A DNA stretch of 64,000 nucleotides from an uncultured Porphyromonadaceae bacterium (GTDB taxonomy: Bacteria > Bacteroidota > Bacteroidia > Bacteroidales > Muribaculaceae). Shown here one piece after another: positions 34,891-43,680 of this stretch; position 1 is the stretch's first letter; each line of letters starts with the position of its first letter. Below the pieces are notes generated by a model. The model was not told where the DNA came from. It saw only the letters and a program-made list of their open reading frames with translations, and made no database searches. The DNA is taken from contig CAMWNH010000004.1 in NCBI GenBank assembly GCA_947175605.1, positions 1 through 64,000 of the forward strand. Direction: 5' to 3'. The position numbers were made by a program, and so were the translations under genes.

Positions 34891-34908
34891 ATAAGCCGCT
34901 CTCCTCTA

Positions 34909-36036
34909 CTACTGCTTCTCAAGGATTTCACGGAGAATGGGGGTCATCTTGTCCGCATAGTGGCGGAATCCGAGGTCGGTGAGATGGATGCCGTCCACGG
35001 TGCCGTCGTCCTCAGGCCCGTCGAGCCCCTCCGATGTCACGTAATACAGCTTCGCACCCGGATAGTCCGCCAGAAGGCGCTCGTAGTTACGGCGGAACGC
35101 GGCATTCTTCTTCGGAAGATAATTGCCGAAAAACTCATCGTAGCGCGCGTAGGGATACATCGGCCCCTCCAGCATCACCACCGCTGCATCCGGACGCTCC
35201 TCAAGGAAAATACGCACGAAATCATAGGTGAGCGTGTCGCACATCATTTCCGTGCAGTTGGGCACCGGGTCGAGCAGGAACACCTTGGCCGGAATCTTGA
35301 CCATCTCGCGCGCCATGCACTGATCCATCTTGCCCTCGCCGCTGATACCGATATTCACCACCTCCGCATTGAGTTCGCGGCTGATGATATTGGTCGGCGC
35401 CATGCCCGTGCGCGAAGCGCAGCCGCCCTGCAGGATGCTGGTTCCGTAGGCCACGATTTTCTCCTCCGGACGGATAAGCTCCGTTGAACCGGGCACGATC
35501 TCGGCCAGCGAGTCGACCTTGATCTCCAGCTTGGTCACGCCGTCGTAGAGCGGGAAATACACCATATACTCGGTCATGCGCGTAGTGTCCAGATTGCTCA
35601 CATACACGGATTCCACCAGCTTCTCATCCTCATGTCCCTTGACGATATAGGGGCGGTTGGTATTGGCATGTCGCCATACGCTGTCGCCCTCCCACACGTA
35701 GAGGTCCGTACCCTTGAGACCCGTATCGGCCATATGGATGAGATGCGTGTTCCACAGCAGATTATAGCGCACGCCTATGCGCGAGGAATTCGTGGAGAAG
35801 CGCACGCCTATGCCCGACGAACACTGCGCACGCTCCCACAGATCGGGACGCACGCTATCCTTCAGCGTAGCGGGAATGCGCGTATAGGGGCCGAGGGTAT
35901 TGTCCCAGCCCTTGTTGATGACGCGGAGCTCGCCCGCATCCACATATTTCCAGGGTTTTTCGGGCGCGTCCTCGGCATGGAGAAGCGCCATGCCGCCCAG
36001 TAGCGCTGCGGCAAGCGCGATGATTTGCTTTTTCAT
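34909..36036 (-). CDS. Secreted SGNH/GDSL-family hydrolase with N-terminal beta domain
   Basis: A 375-residue exported esterase-like enzyme (carbohydrate or lipid deacylation; substrate unknown). It has a signal peptide (MKKQIIALAAALLGG), an N-terminal beta-sandwich region to about residue 185, then the SGNH fold with nucleophile S200 in AYGTSILQGG. The block with DGIHLTDLGF near residue 355 gives the Asp/His pair. The start at 36036 agrees with the -7 box at 36061-36068. This is the two-domain SsfX3-like arrangement common in Bacteroidales. Confidence 0.85.
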   Translation of the reverse strand: MKKQIIALAAALLGGMALLHAEDAPEKPWKYVDAGELRVINKGWDNTLGPYTRIPATLKDSVRPDLWERAQCSSGIGVRFSTNSSRIGVRYNLLWNTHLIHMADTGLKGTDLYVWEGDSVWRHANTNRPYIVKGHEDEKLVESVYVSNLDTTRMTEYMVYFPLYDGVTKLEIKVDSLAEIVPGSTELIRPEEKIVAYGTSILQGGCASRTGMAPTNIISRELNAEVVNIGISGEGKMDQCMAREMVKIPAKVFLLDPVPNCTEMMCDTLTYDFVRIFLEERPDAAVVMLEGPMYPYARYDEFFGNYLPKKNAAFRRNYERLLADYPGAKLYYVTSEGLDGPEDDGTVDGIHLTDLGFRHYADKMTPILREILEKQ

Positions 36037-36060
36037 GGTTGTACGGATTGTTTCCTTTGA

Positions 36061-36068
36061 CAAAGATA
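36061..36068 (-). promoter_or_regulatory. -7 box (TATCTTTG) of the SGNH hydrolase gene
   Basis: Exact TAnnTTTG, 25 nt before the ATG at 36036. Confidence 0.6.
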
Positions 36069-36134
36069 CGCCATTGTGCAGTCAAAAAAAGACTAAACAA
36101 TGTTAAATTTCCTCTTCCGCTCGGAATTTTTCTG

Positions 36135-36142
36135 TAAGTTTG
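36135..36142 (+). promoter_or_regulatory. -7 box (TAAGTTTG) of glgB
   Basis: Exact TAnnTTTG, 30 nt before the ATG at 36172; it rules out the longer reading from 36100. Confidence 0.6.
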
Positions 36143-36171
36143 TGCTAACTAAACTCCCTCAGCACACCCAC

Positions 36172-38211
36172 ATGAAACGCAAACTGAAAATACTGCGCAA
36201 CGACCCGTGGCTCGAACCTTACACCGCAGCCATCGAAGGTCGGCATCAGGACGTAATCCGCAAGGAGAAAGAGCTCCTCACGGCCTCCAAAGACCTATCG
36301 GAATTTGCCAACGCTCATAAATACTTCGGCTTGCGCAAGCTGCGCGGAGGTCGCTGGGTGTTCCGCGAATGGGCGCCCGGCGCTACAGCCATAACGCTGA
36401 CCGGCGATTTCTCCGGCTGGAAAAAGGACGAAGCCTATGCCCTGCACAGGCTGCCCGACAGCGACGGCGTGTGGGAAGCCACATTCCCCGCCGACGCAAT
36501 AAAGCCCGGACAGCTCTACAAGATGCTCGTGGAATGGCCCGGTGGACAGGGCGAACGCATCCCGGCATATGCCACACGCGTGCTTCAGGACCCCGACACC
36601 AATATCTTCTCGGCCGAAGTATACGCCCCGGCCAAGCCATACCGCTGGAAAGTAAAAGACTTCCGCCCCGACACGGAGCCCCTGCTCATTTACGAATGCC
36701 ATATAGGCATGGCCCAGGACCGCGAAGGCGTGGGCACCTACGACGAATTCCGGCGCCTAATCCTTCCCCGCATTGCCAAGGACGGCTACAACGCCATACA
36801 GATTATGGCCATTCAGGAGCACCCCTACTACGGCTCCTTCGGCTACCATGTGTCGAATTTCTTCGCCGCTTCCAGCCGATTCGGCACTCCCGACGAACTC
36901 AAGGCCCTCATCGACGAGGCCCACAAGCTGGGAATTGCCGTAATCATGGACATCGTGCACTCACATGCCGTAAAGAATGAGGCCGAAGGCCTGGCGCGCA
37001 TCGACGGCACACCCGACCTCTACTTCTATCAGGATCCCGGCCGCCGCGAGCATCCCGCATGGGACTCGCTCTGCTTCGACTACGGCAAGAACGAAGTGCT
37101 CCACTTCCTCCTCTCCAACTGCAAGTTCTGGCTCGAAGAATACCGCTTCGACGGTTTCCGTTTCGACGGCGTCACCTCGATGCTCTATTACGACCATGGC
37201 CTGGGCAAGGCATTCGGCGGCTATGGCGACTACTACGACGGCGGACAGGACACGAACGCCATTACCTACCTAACCCTGGCCAACAAGCTCATCCACGAAC
37301 TGCGTCCCGATGCAATCACCATCGCCGAGGAAATGAGCGGCATGCCCGGTCTGGCCGTCCCCTTCAAGGACGGAGGCATTGGCTTCGACTACCGCATGGC
37401 CATGGGCATCCCCGACTACTGGATCAAGACCCTCAAGGAAAAGCGCGACGACGACTGGCACCCAACCTCCATATTCTGGGAGCTCACCAACCGACGCGCC
37501 GACGAGAAGACAATATCCTACGTCGAGAGCCACGACCAGGCCCTCGTAGGCGACAAGACCGTTATTTTCCGCCTCATAGACAAGGAGATGTACTGGCATA
37601 TGATGGTCGGCGACCAAAACCCGGCCGTCACCCGCGGCATTGCCCTACACAAGATGATACGACTCGTCACTCTCGCAACCATCAATGGAGGCTACCTTAA
37701 CTTCATGGGCAACGAATGGGGCCATCCCGAGTGGATCGACTTCCCGCGCGAAGGCAATGGCTGGAGCTACAAGTACGCCCGGCGTCAGTGGGAACTCGTC
37801 GACCGCGAAGATCTGCAGTACCGTTTCCTCAACGCCTTCGACAACTCCATGATCGAGCTCGTGAGCGGCGTCTACGGCTTCGAGAAGCTCCCCGTGCGCA
37901 AGCTCTGGGAGAAGGACGACGATCAGGTGCTCGCATTCATGCGCGGCGACCTCGTCTTCGTCTTCAACTTCAGCCCCACCAAAGCATTCTCCGACTATGG
38001 CATACTCGCTCCCGGAGGAGTATACTCCGTAGTGCTTAGCTCCGACGACCCCGCCTTCGGCGGATTCGGCAACATCGACTGCACCGTCGAGCACTTCACC
38101 AAGCCCGACCCTCTGTACACGCCCCACGGCGTCGAGTGGTTGCGGCTCTACATGCCGCCCCGCACGGCCATGGTGCTCCGCAAACATCCATTGCGCCCCA
38201 AGCGCAAATAA
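36172..38211 (+). CDS. glgB: 1,4-alpha-glucan branching enzyme, GH13_8 (eukaryote-like) type
   Basis: It makes the alpha-1,6 branches of glycogen. The 679-residue protein has an N-terminal helical part, a CBM48 domain (WVFREWAPGATAITLTGDFSGW), then the GH13 barrel: nucleophile in DGFRFDGVTSM, acid/base in TIAEEMSGM, and D in VESHDQALVGDK. FMGNEWGHPEWIDFPREGNG and YARRQW are typical of the eukaryotic/Bacteroidetes GBE1-like subfamily, not E. coli GlgB. A short hairpin (stem AATGGCG/CGCCATT) follows the stop. Confidence 0.93.
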   Translation: MKRKLKILRNDPWLEPYTAAIEGRHQDVIRKEKELLTASKDLSEFANAHKYFGLRKLRGGRWVFREWAPGATAITLTGDFSGWKKDEAYALHRLPDSDGVWEATFPADAIKPGQLYKMLVEWPGGQGERIPAYATRVLQDPDTNIFSAEVYAPAKPYRWKVKDFRPDTEPLLIYECHIGMAQDREGVGTYDEFRRLILPRIAKDGYNAIQIMAIQEHPYYGSFGYHVSNFFAASSRFGTPDELKALIDEAHKLGIAVIMDIVHSHAVKNEAEGLARIDGTPDLYFYQDPGRREHPAWDSLCFDYGKNEVLHFLLSNCKFWLEEYRFDGFRFDGVTSMLYYDHGLGKAFGGYGDYYDGGQDTNAITYLTLANKLIHELRPDAITIAEEMSGMPGLAVPFKDGGIGFDYRMAMGIPDYWIKTLKEKRDDDWHPTSIFWELTNRRADEKTISYVESHDQALVGDKTVIFRLIDKEMYWHMMVGDQNPAVTRGIALHKMIRLVTLATINGGYLNFMGNEWGHPEWIDFPREGNGWSYKYARRQWELVDREDLQYRFLNAFDNSMIELVSGVYGFEKLPVRKLWEKDDDQVLAFMRGDLVFVFNFSPTKAFSDYGILAPGGVYSVVLSSDDPAFGGFGNIDCTVEHFTKPDPLYTPHGVEWLRLYMPPRTAMVLRKHPLRPKRK

Positions 38212-38218
38212 ATAACGT

Positions 38219-38246
38219 TAAATGGCGTCGAAATTCGGCGCCATTT
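38219..38246 (+). terminator. Small hairpin after glgB
   Basis: AATGGCG (38220-38226) pairs with CGCCATT around an 11-13-nt loop, followed by TTTCG. It is immediately followed by the next promoter. Confidence 0.45.
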
Positions 38247-38249
38247 TCG

Positions 38250-38257
38250 TAACTTTG
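38250..38257 (+). promoter_or_regulatory. -7 box (TAACTTTG) of the DUF2723 operon
   Basis: Exact TAnnTTTG, 20 nt before ATG 38278; supports that start over 38257. Confidence 0.6.
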
Positions 38258-38277
38258 TGCCCGTTAAACTATCATCG

Positions 38278-41200
38278 ATGAAGAAATACAACCTTGTCAA
38301 CAACACACTCGGCTGGGTGTGCTTTGTGGTGGCTGCCCTCACCTATCTGCTCACGCTCGAGCCCACAGCCAGCTTCTGGGACTGCCCCGAGTTCATATCG
38401 CAGGGCGCAAAACTCGAAGTCGGACACCCGCCGGGCAACCCCATCTTCATGCTTGCCGCCCGCTTTTTCGTCACCATCTTCGGCAACGACATCTCGCGTG
38501 CGGCCATAGCCGTCAACTCCATGAGCGCACTCCTGAGCGCGGGCACCATCCTGCTGCTCTTCTGGACCATCACGCACTTCGCCCGCAAACTGCTCGTGCG
38601 CGACGACGCCACGGAAATCTCCCCGCTGCGCATGACCCTGATTATGGGAGCCGGACTCTGCGGCGCCCTCGCATACACCTGGAGCGACACATTCTGGTTC
38701 TCCGCCGTCGAAGGCGAGGTATATGCCTTCTCCAGCTTCTGCACGGCGCTTGTTGTATGGCTGATGCTCAAATGGGAAAACCGCGCCGACCTTCCGCACG
38801 CCGACCGCTATCTCGTCCTCATTGCCTACGTCATCGGCGTCTCCATAGCCGTACACCTGCTCAACCTCCTCTGCATCCCCGCACTCGGTCTCATCTTCTA
38901 CTACCGTAAGTGGAAAACCCCGGGTGCCAAGGGCTCGCTCATTACCCTGGCCGTGTCGGCCCTGATCGTCGGAGCCATCCTCTACGGCCTCGTCCCCGGC
39001 TTCGTGAAAGTGGCGCAGTGGTTCGAGATTCTATGTGTCAACGGCCTCGGCATGGGCTACAACATGGGCGTTCTGGTCTACGCCATCTTCGTCGTCGCAG
39101 CCTTCATCTGGGCCATCTACGCCCTCAACGCACAGCGCTCCGCTGCTGCCATCAAGTGGTCATTCTTCCTCTGCATCGTCCTCTCCGGCATGCTCTTCAT
39201 AGGCCATAGCGCACTCATCGGCGCCACTCTCACCGTGGCCCTGGGATGCTATCTTCTCTTCTTCTGCCCCAAGGTGCCCGTGCGCATCTTCAACCTCATC
39301 GCCCTCAGCATCTTCGTCATATTCATCGGCTATTCGTCCTACGCCCTCCTGCTGGTGCGTGCCTCGGCCAATACGCCCATGAATCAGAACGCTCCCGACA
39401 ACGTGTTCGCCCTCGCCTCCTACCTCAACCGCGAGCAGTACGGCGAACGTCCGCTCTTCAAGGGCACCGTATTCGCCGAGGAAGTACTCATGGAAGAATA
39501 CCCCGAAGGCTCCGGAATGTTCTATGTCCCCGTCGACGACTACGGCCGCCCGCGCACATCGCCCGTCGACGGCTATCTCCGCAACGAGCGCGGTGGCGTA
39601 AACTCCACGCCCGTACGCCAGTTCACGAAAGTCGTGAAGACAGATCCCTCCCAACCCGACAAATACGTGCAGGAAGTGGAGCGTCCCGACTACGAGACCA
39701 ATCCCGACATGGACATGCTCTTCACCCGCATGTATAGCATCGACCCGCAGTCGGGCTACTCGCACGTGAACGGATACAAGAGCTGGGCCGTCTACACAAC
39801 GCCCGACATCAACGAAATACCCGCCGCCAAGCGCGAGCAATGGGCCGCCCGGGGCTATGCCCCGCTCACCGAGGTAATGCCCTATCTCAACCACATGGAG
39901 ACCATCGTCACCGCACGCGACGAAATGGGTAATCCCGTCGAGGAGAAAGCCGTGTGGAAACCCGGATTCGGCGTCAACCTCCGCTACTTCATCAACTATC
40001 AGCTCAACCACATGTACTGGCGCTACTTCATGTGGAACTTCGCCGGTCGTCAGAACGACATCCAGGGCAATGGCGAGCCCCATCTCGGCAACTGGATCTC
40101 AGGCATACCCTTTATCGACAACATGCGTCTGGGCGATCAGAGCGAACTCCCCGATGAATTCGGCAAAGGCAACAAGGGGCACAACGTCTTCTACATGCTG
40201 CCGCTCATTCTGGGACTCCTGGGACTCCTGTGGCAGGCGCTGGCCCTGCACCGCGGCTGTGGCAATACCCATCGCGGCATCGAGCAGTTCTGGGTCGTAT
40301 TCTTCCTCTTCTTCATGACAGGCATAGCCATCGTGCTTTACCTCAACCAGACACCCGGCCAGCCACGCGAGCGCGACTATGCTTTCGCCGGCTCATTCTA
40401 CGCCTTTGCAATCTGGATAGGCCTCGGCGTTCCGGCCGTGGCCCGCATGCTCGCATCGCTCTTCACGCCCAAGCCCAAGGCCGATGCGAAAGCCGATGCT
40501 CCCGTCGCCGAACCCTCGCGCACCATAGCCATCGCTACGACGGTCTTCGCTGTAGCTCTCGGCCTCTTCGTGCCCCTGCAGATGGTATCCCAGACCTGGG
40601 ATGACCACGACCGCTCCGGACGCTACACCGCACGCGACTTCGGCATGAACTACCTCTCGAGCGTCGATCCCGGAGGCGTCATCTTCACCAATGGCGACAA
40701 CGATACCTTCCCCCTCTGGTATGCACAGGAGGTCGAAGGCTATCGCACGGACGTACGCGTTGTCAACCTCTCGTATCTCACCACCGACTGGTATGCCAAT
40801 CAGCTCTCCATTCCGGCCTACGACGCACACCCCGTGCCGATGGCCGCAACGCCAAAGGACTACGCCTACGAGCGTCTGGGATGGAGTTTCGTAATACCGC
40901 GCTCCACGGCGCCCGCGCCCGCCGACTCGGCCCTGCGTGCGCTCTACGCCTCCGATGCCAAGCGTTACGGCGCGCCGTATCTGGAGTCCGGACGCCTCTT
41001 CATACCCGTCGACAAATCCCGGGCCATGCAGCGCTACTCGCTCGGCTCCGAGGCCCTCGATTCCGTATATCTCGCTCCCTATCTGCGCGATATAAACGTA
41101 GACCTCTCCTCTTCTTCGGGCCTCAATCAGAGCAAGACCCTCTCGCTCGACATCGTGGACAATTCCGTGCGCGCCAACTGGCAACGCCCCGTCTATTTCG

Positions 41201-42129
41201 CTACAACCGTGCCTTCGAGCTACTATCTGGGCATGACGCCCTATCTCTCGTCCACAGGTCTGGCCTATGAAGTCACTCCCTTCGCAGGCGCGGAGCTCGA
41301 CCCTACGGCCGACAAAGCCTTCGTAAACATCGTAGGCAACTTCCGCTGGGGCGGTCTCGATGCACCCGATTCCGACAAGCTCTACCTCGACGAGACCGTG
41401 CGTCGTATGGTGTCCACCATGCGTAACGCGCTATTCACAACAGCCGAAAGCCTCATCGCCGGAGGAACCGACATACCCGCCTCCAAAGCCGCCAGGGAAG
41501 CTGCCGTGAAGGCCGGATTCCCCGAGCCTAAGAACCAGCGCGACATGGGCCGCATCCTCCTGAAGCTGCTCGAAGAGAAGCTCCCTGCTCGCGCAATGCA
41601 GTACGATGCACTCTCGGCCCTCTTCCTTGCCCAGACCTACATCGACCTCTACATCGAGGACGGCCGTGCCGAAGACCTCGCGCGCGCTCGCGAGATTCTC
41701 GCCTCCGAGAACCGCCGCAACGCCCAGCTCGTCAAGTATGCCACAACCCTCACTCCGGGCGAAGTTGCATCCATGGGCTCCGCCGACCGCAATGCACTGC
41801 AATACCTCAGCGCTTCCGTCGGGCTGTCCAATATAGCCGAACTCCTCGAACGTCTCCCGGCCGACGACATCGAAGGACGTGCTCTCCTCCATAGCCTCAC
41901 GATCAACGACATGCTCAGCGTCGCGCCCGTCATCTACGCTTCCGGCCTCACGGCCGAAGACCTGGAGGCTCACATGGATCAACTCACGGGCAGCGAACGT
42001 CTGATCGGGCAGTGCATAGGCCTTCTCAAACTCCATAAGCGCACGGGCCTTGATCCGATGGAAATCACCAATCGCGTGCTCGCCGACGGACGCCTCACTC
42101 CGGGGCAGTGGCTCGCCGTGACAAACTGA
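38278..42129 (+). CDS. DUF2723 polytopic membrane protein (TMEM260/glycosyltransferase-like)
   Basis: A 1283-residue inner-membrane protein. It starts MKKYNLVNNTLGWVCFVVAALTYLLTLEP, then the DUF2723 hallmark SFWDCPEFI (residues about 36-44) and roughly ten hydrophobic helices to about residue 390, with more around 650-780. Between and after these are large soluble parts (VIFTNGDNDTFPLWYAQEVEG). DUF2723 proteins are related to PMT-type O-mannosyltransferases (human TMEM260), so a role in glycosylating exported proteins is plausible but not shown. The stop overlaps the next start (TGATG). Confidence 0.88.
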   Translation: MKKYNLVNNTLGWVCFVVAALTYLLTLEPTASFWDCPEFISQGAKLEVGHPPGNPIFMLAARFFVTIFGNDISRAAIAVNSMSALLSAGTILLLFWTITHFARKLLVRDDATEISPLRMTLIMGAGLCGALAYTWSDTFWFSAVEGEVYAFSSFCTALVVWLMLKWENRADLPHADRYLVLIAYVIGVSIAVHLLNLLCIPALGLIFYYRKWKTPGAKGSLITLAVSALIVGAILYGLVPGFVKVAQWFEILCVNGLGMGYNMGVLVYAIFVVAAFIWAIYALNAQRSAAAIKWSFFLCIVLSGMLFIGHSALIGATLTVALGCYLLFFCPKVPVRIFNLIALSIFVIFIGYSSYALLLVRASANTPMNQNAPDNVFALASYLNREQYGERPLFKGTVFAEEVLMEEYPEGSGMFYVPVDDYGRPRTSPVDGYLRNERGGVNSTPVRQFTKVVKTDPSQPDKYVQEVERPDYETNPDMDMLFTRMYSIDPQSGYSHVNGYKSWAVYTTPDINEIPAAKREQWAARGYAPLTEVMPYLNHMETIVTARDEMGNPVEEKAVWKPGFGVNLRYFINYQLNHMYWRYFMWNFAGRQNDIQGNGEPHLGNWISGIPFIDNMRLGDQSELPDEFGKGNKGHNVFYMLPLILGLLGLLWQALALHRGCGNTHRGIEQFWVVFFLFFMTGIAIVLYLNQTPGQPRERDYAFAGSFYAFAIWIGLGVPAVARMLASLFTPKPKADAKADAPVAEPSRTIAIATTVFAVALGLFVPLQMVSQTWDDHDRSGRYTARDFGMNYLSSVDPGGVIFTNGDNDTFPLWYAQEVEGYRTDVRVVNLSYLTTDWYANQLSIPAYDAHPVPMAATPKDYAYERLGWSFVIPRSTAPAPADSALRALYASDAKRYGAPYLESGRLFIPVDKSRAMQRYSLGSEALDSVYLAPYLRDINVDLSSSSGLNQSKTLSLDIVDNSVRANWQRPVYFATTVPSSYYLGMTPYLSSTGLAYEVTPFAGAELDPTADKAFVNIVGNFRWGGLDAPDSDKLYLDETVRRMVSTMRNALFTTAESLIAGGTDIPASKAAREAAVKAGFPEPKNQRDMGRILLKLLEEKLPARAMQYDALSALFLAQTYIDLYIEDGRAEDLARAREILASENRRNAQLVKYATTLTPGEVASMGSADRNALQYLSASVGLSNIAELLERLPADDIEGRALLHSLTINDMLSVAPVIYASGLTAEDLEAHMDQLTGSERLIGQCIGLLKLHKRTGLDPMEITNRVLADGRLTPGQWLAVTN

Positions 42130-42761
42130 TGCTGTATTACGACCCCATAGCGCGGCCTCCGCGGCTATATCGGATATTCTTTCCCGGCGGTGTCTGGCGC
42201 CTCAAGCGCCCGGCCGCCGGGAAGACCGTTTTCCTGACATTCGACGACGGTCCCGTCCCCGAAGAAACGCCTTGGGTCCTCGACACGCTCGACCGATATG
42301 GCATAAAGGCCACCTTCTTCATGGTGGGCGACAACGTCCGCCGCTACCCCGGACTGCTCGAGGAAGTACGCCGCCGAGGCCACAGCGTGGGAAATCACAC
42401 CATGCACCACCTTCAGGGCATACACCACACCGCGCCATACTATCTCGCCGACGTCGCAGAAGCCCACGAGCTCATAGGCTCGCGCTTGTTCCGCCCGCCC
42501 CACGGGCTCCTGAAGCCCGCCCAGAGCTCGCGTCTGCGCAAACACTATCGGCTAATCATGTACGACCTCGTCACGCGCGACTACTCCTCATCTCTCACAC
42601 CCGAGCAAGTACTCGAGCGCGTATGCCGCTACGCTCGCAACGGCTCCATAATCGTGTTTCACGACTCCATAAAAGCATCGCCGCGCATGCGCTGGGCTCT
42701 CCCCCGCGCCATCGAATGGCTCATGCAGCAAGGATATGAATTCGACCGTCTCCCCGAGTGA
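42129..42761 (+). CDS. Polysaccharide deacetylase (NodB-like, CE4)
   Basis: A 210-residue metal-dependent deacetylase of N-acetylated glycans. The NodB domain shows FLTFDDGP (D39, D40), the metal-binding H-x3-H as NHTMHH (H90, H94), RPPHG, and the C-terminal IIVFHDS. No signal peptide is evident, but the short N terminus could be membrane-associated. ATG 42129 overlaps the DUF2723 stop by one base, and its end overlaps queG by 26 bp. Confidence 0.9.
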   Translation: MLYYDPIARPPRLYRIFFPGGVWRLKRPAAGKTVFLTFDDGPVPEETPWVLDTLDRYGIKATFFMVGDNVRRYPGLLEEVRRRGHSVGNHTMHHLQGIHHTAPYYLADVAEAHELIGSRLFRPPHGLLKPAQSSRLRKHYRLIMYDLVTRDYSSSLTPEQVLERVCRYARNGSIIVFHDSIKASPRMRWALPRAIEWLMQQGYEFDRLPE

Positions 42762-43680
42762 AGCAATCCGTCAGGCCTGCTTCAGAGCCGGAGCCTGTGC
42801 CGCAGGCTTTGCGGAAGCTTGCGATTTAGGCGAGGCCTCCGCAAGCCTCTACGCCGCGTGGCTGGCCGACGGACGCCATGCTTCCATGGCATATCTCGAA
42901 AAATATCAGGAACTGCGCACGAATCCTGCAAGCCTCCTCGAAGGCGCGCGCACGGTCGTCTCCCTGGCGTTCAGCTATCGCTTGCCTCCCCACGCCGCGC
43001 GACATCCCCTCTTTGCCGACTACGCCCTCGGAGCCGACTATCACGACGTCCTCCGCAGGCGCCTCGAACCCGTCTGCGCGCTCATCAAGGAACTCTTCCC
43101 GGGTACGGAAACACGCGTATGCGTAGACACTGCCCCCATACACGAACGCCTCTGGGCCCTCCGTGCCGGTCTCGGATTCATCGGCCGCAACTCCATGCTC
43201 ATAGTCCCCGCCCGGGGCGCAGGCTCGCGCGTATTCCTCGCCGAAATAATCACTACGGCCGCGCTCCCGCCCGATACCCCCATGCATCTTGATTACGATC
43301 CCTGCGGCGATTGCACGCGCTGTCTCGACGCATGTCCGGGCCGTGCTCTCGCACCTCGCGCCATCGACGCACGCCGCTGCTACTCCTTCCACACCATCGA
43401 AAACCGGAGCGAGACACTTCCCCGTGATGTGCGCCTCCGGGGGCGGAGAATATATGGCTGCGACCTGTGTCAGGATGCATGCCCCTTCAACCGTGTGGAA
43501 TACTCGGGGCCTTATATCGAGGACTTCGCACCACGCCCCGAACTCACTCTTCTGAAAACAGCAGCGGACGTAGCCGCTCTCGACCACGCCCGCTATATCC
43601 AACTATTCCGAGGAAGCGCCATACGCCGCGCAAAGCTTCCGCAGCTCATCCGCAACGCCCGCCGCTCCCTCGAAGACTAA
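42736..43680 (+). CDS. queG: Epoxyqueuosine reductase
   Basis: It performs the last step of queuosine synthesis in tRNA, reducing epoxyqueuosine with a cobalamin cofactor and two 4Fe-4S clusters. The 314-residue protein has the N-terminal DUF1730-like domain (ARTVVSLAFSYRLP, VDTAPIHERLWALRAGLGFIGRNS) and two ferredoxin motifs, CGDCTRCLDACPG and CDLCQDACPFN. The length suits QueG forms lacking the C-terminal HEAT extension. The 3' end converges with and overlaps the TPR gene stop by 4 bp. Confidence 0.94.
   Translation: MNSTVSPSEAIRQACFRAGACAAGFAEACDLGEASASLYAAWLADGRHASMAYLEKYQELRTNPASLLEGARTVVSLAFSYRLPPHAARHPLFADYALGADYHDVLRRRLEPVCALIKELFPGTETRVCVDTAPIHERLWALRAGLGFIGRNSMLIVPARGAGSRVFLAEIITTAALPPDTPMHLDYDPCGDCTRCLDACPGRALAPRAIDARRCYSFHTIENRSETLPRDVRLRGRRIYGCDLCQDACPFNRVEYSGPYIEDFAPRPELTLLKTAADVAALDHARYIQLFRGSAIRRAKLPQLIRNARRSLED

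Noticed and set aside
39160..41184. Minus-strand frames of 307 and 263 codons inside the DUF2723 gene
   Set aside because: Antisense shadows without recognisable motifs.
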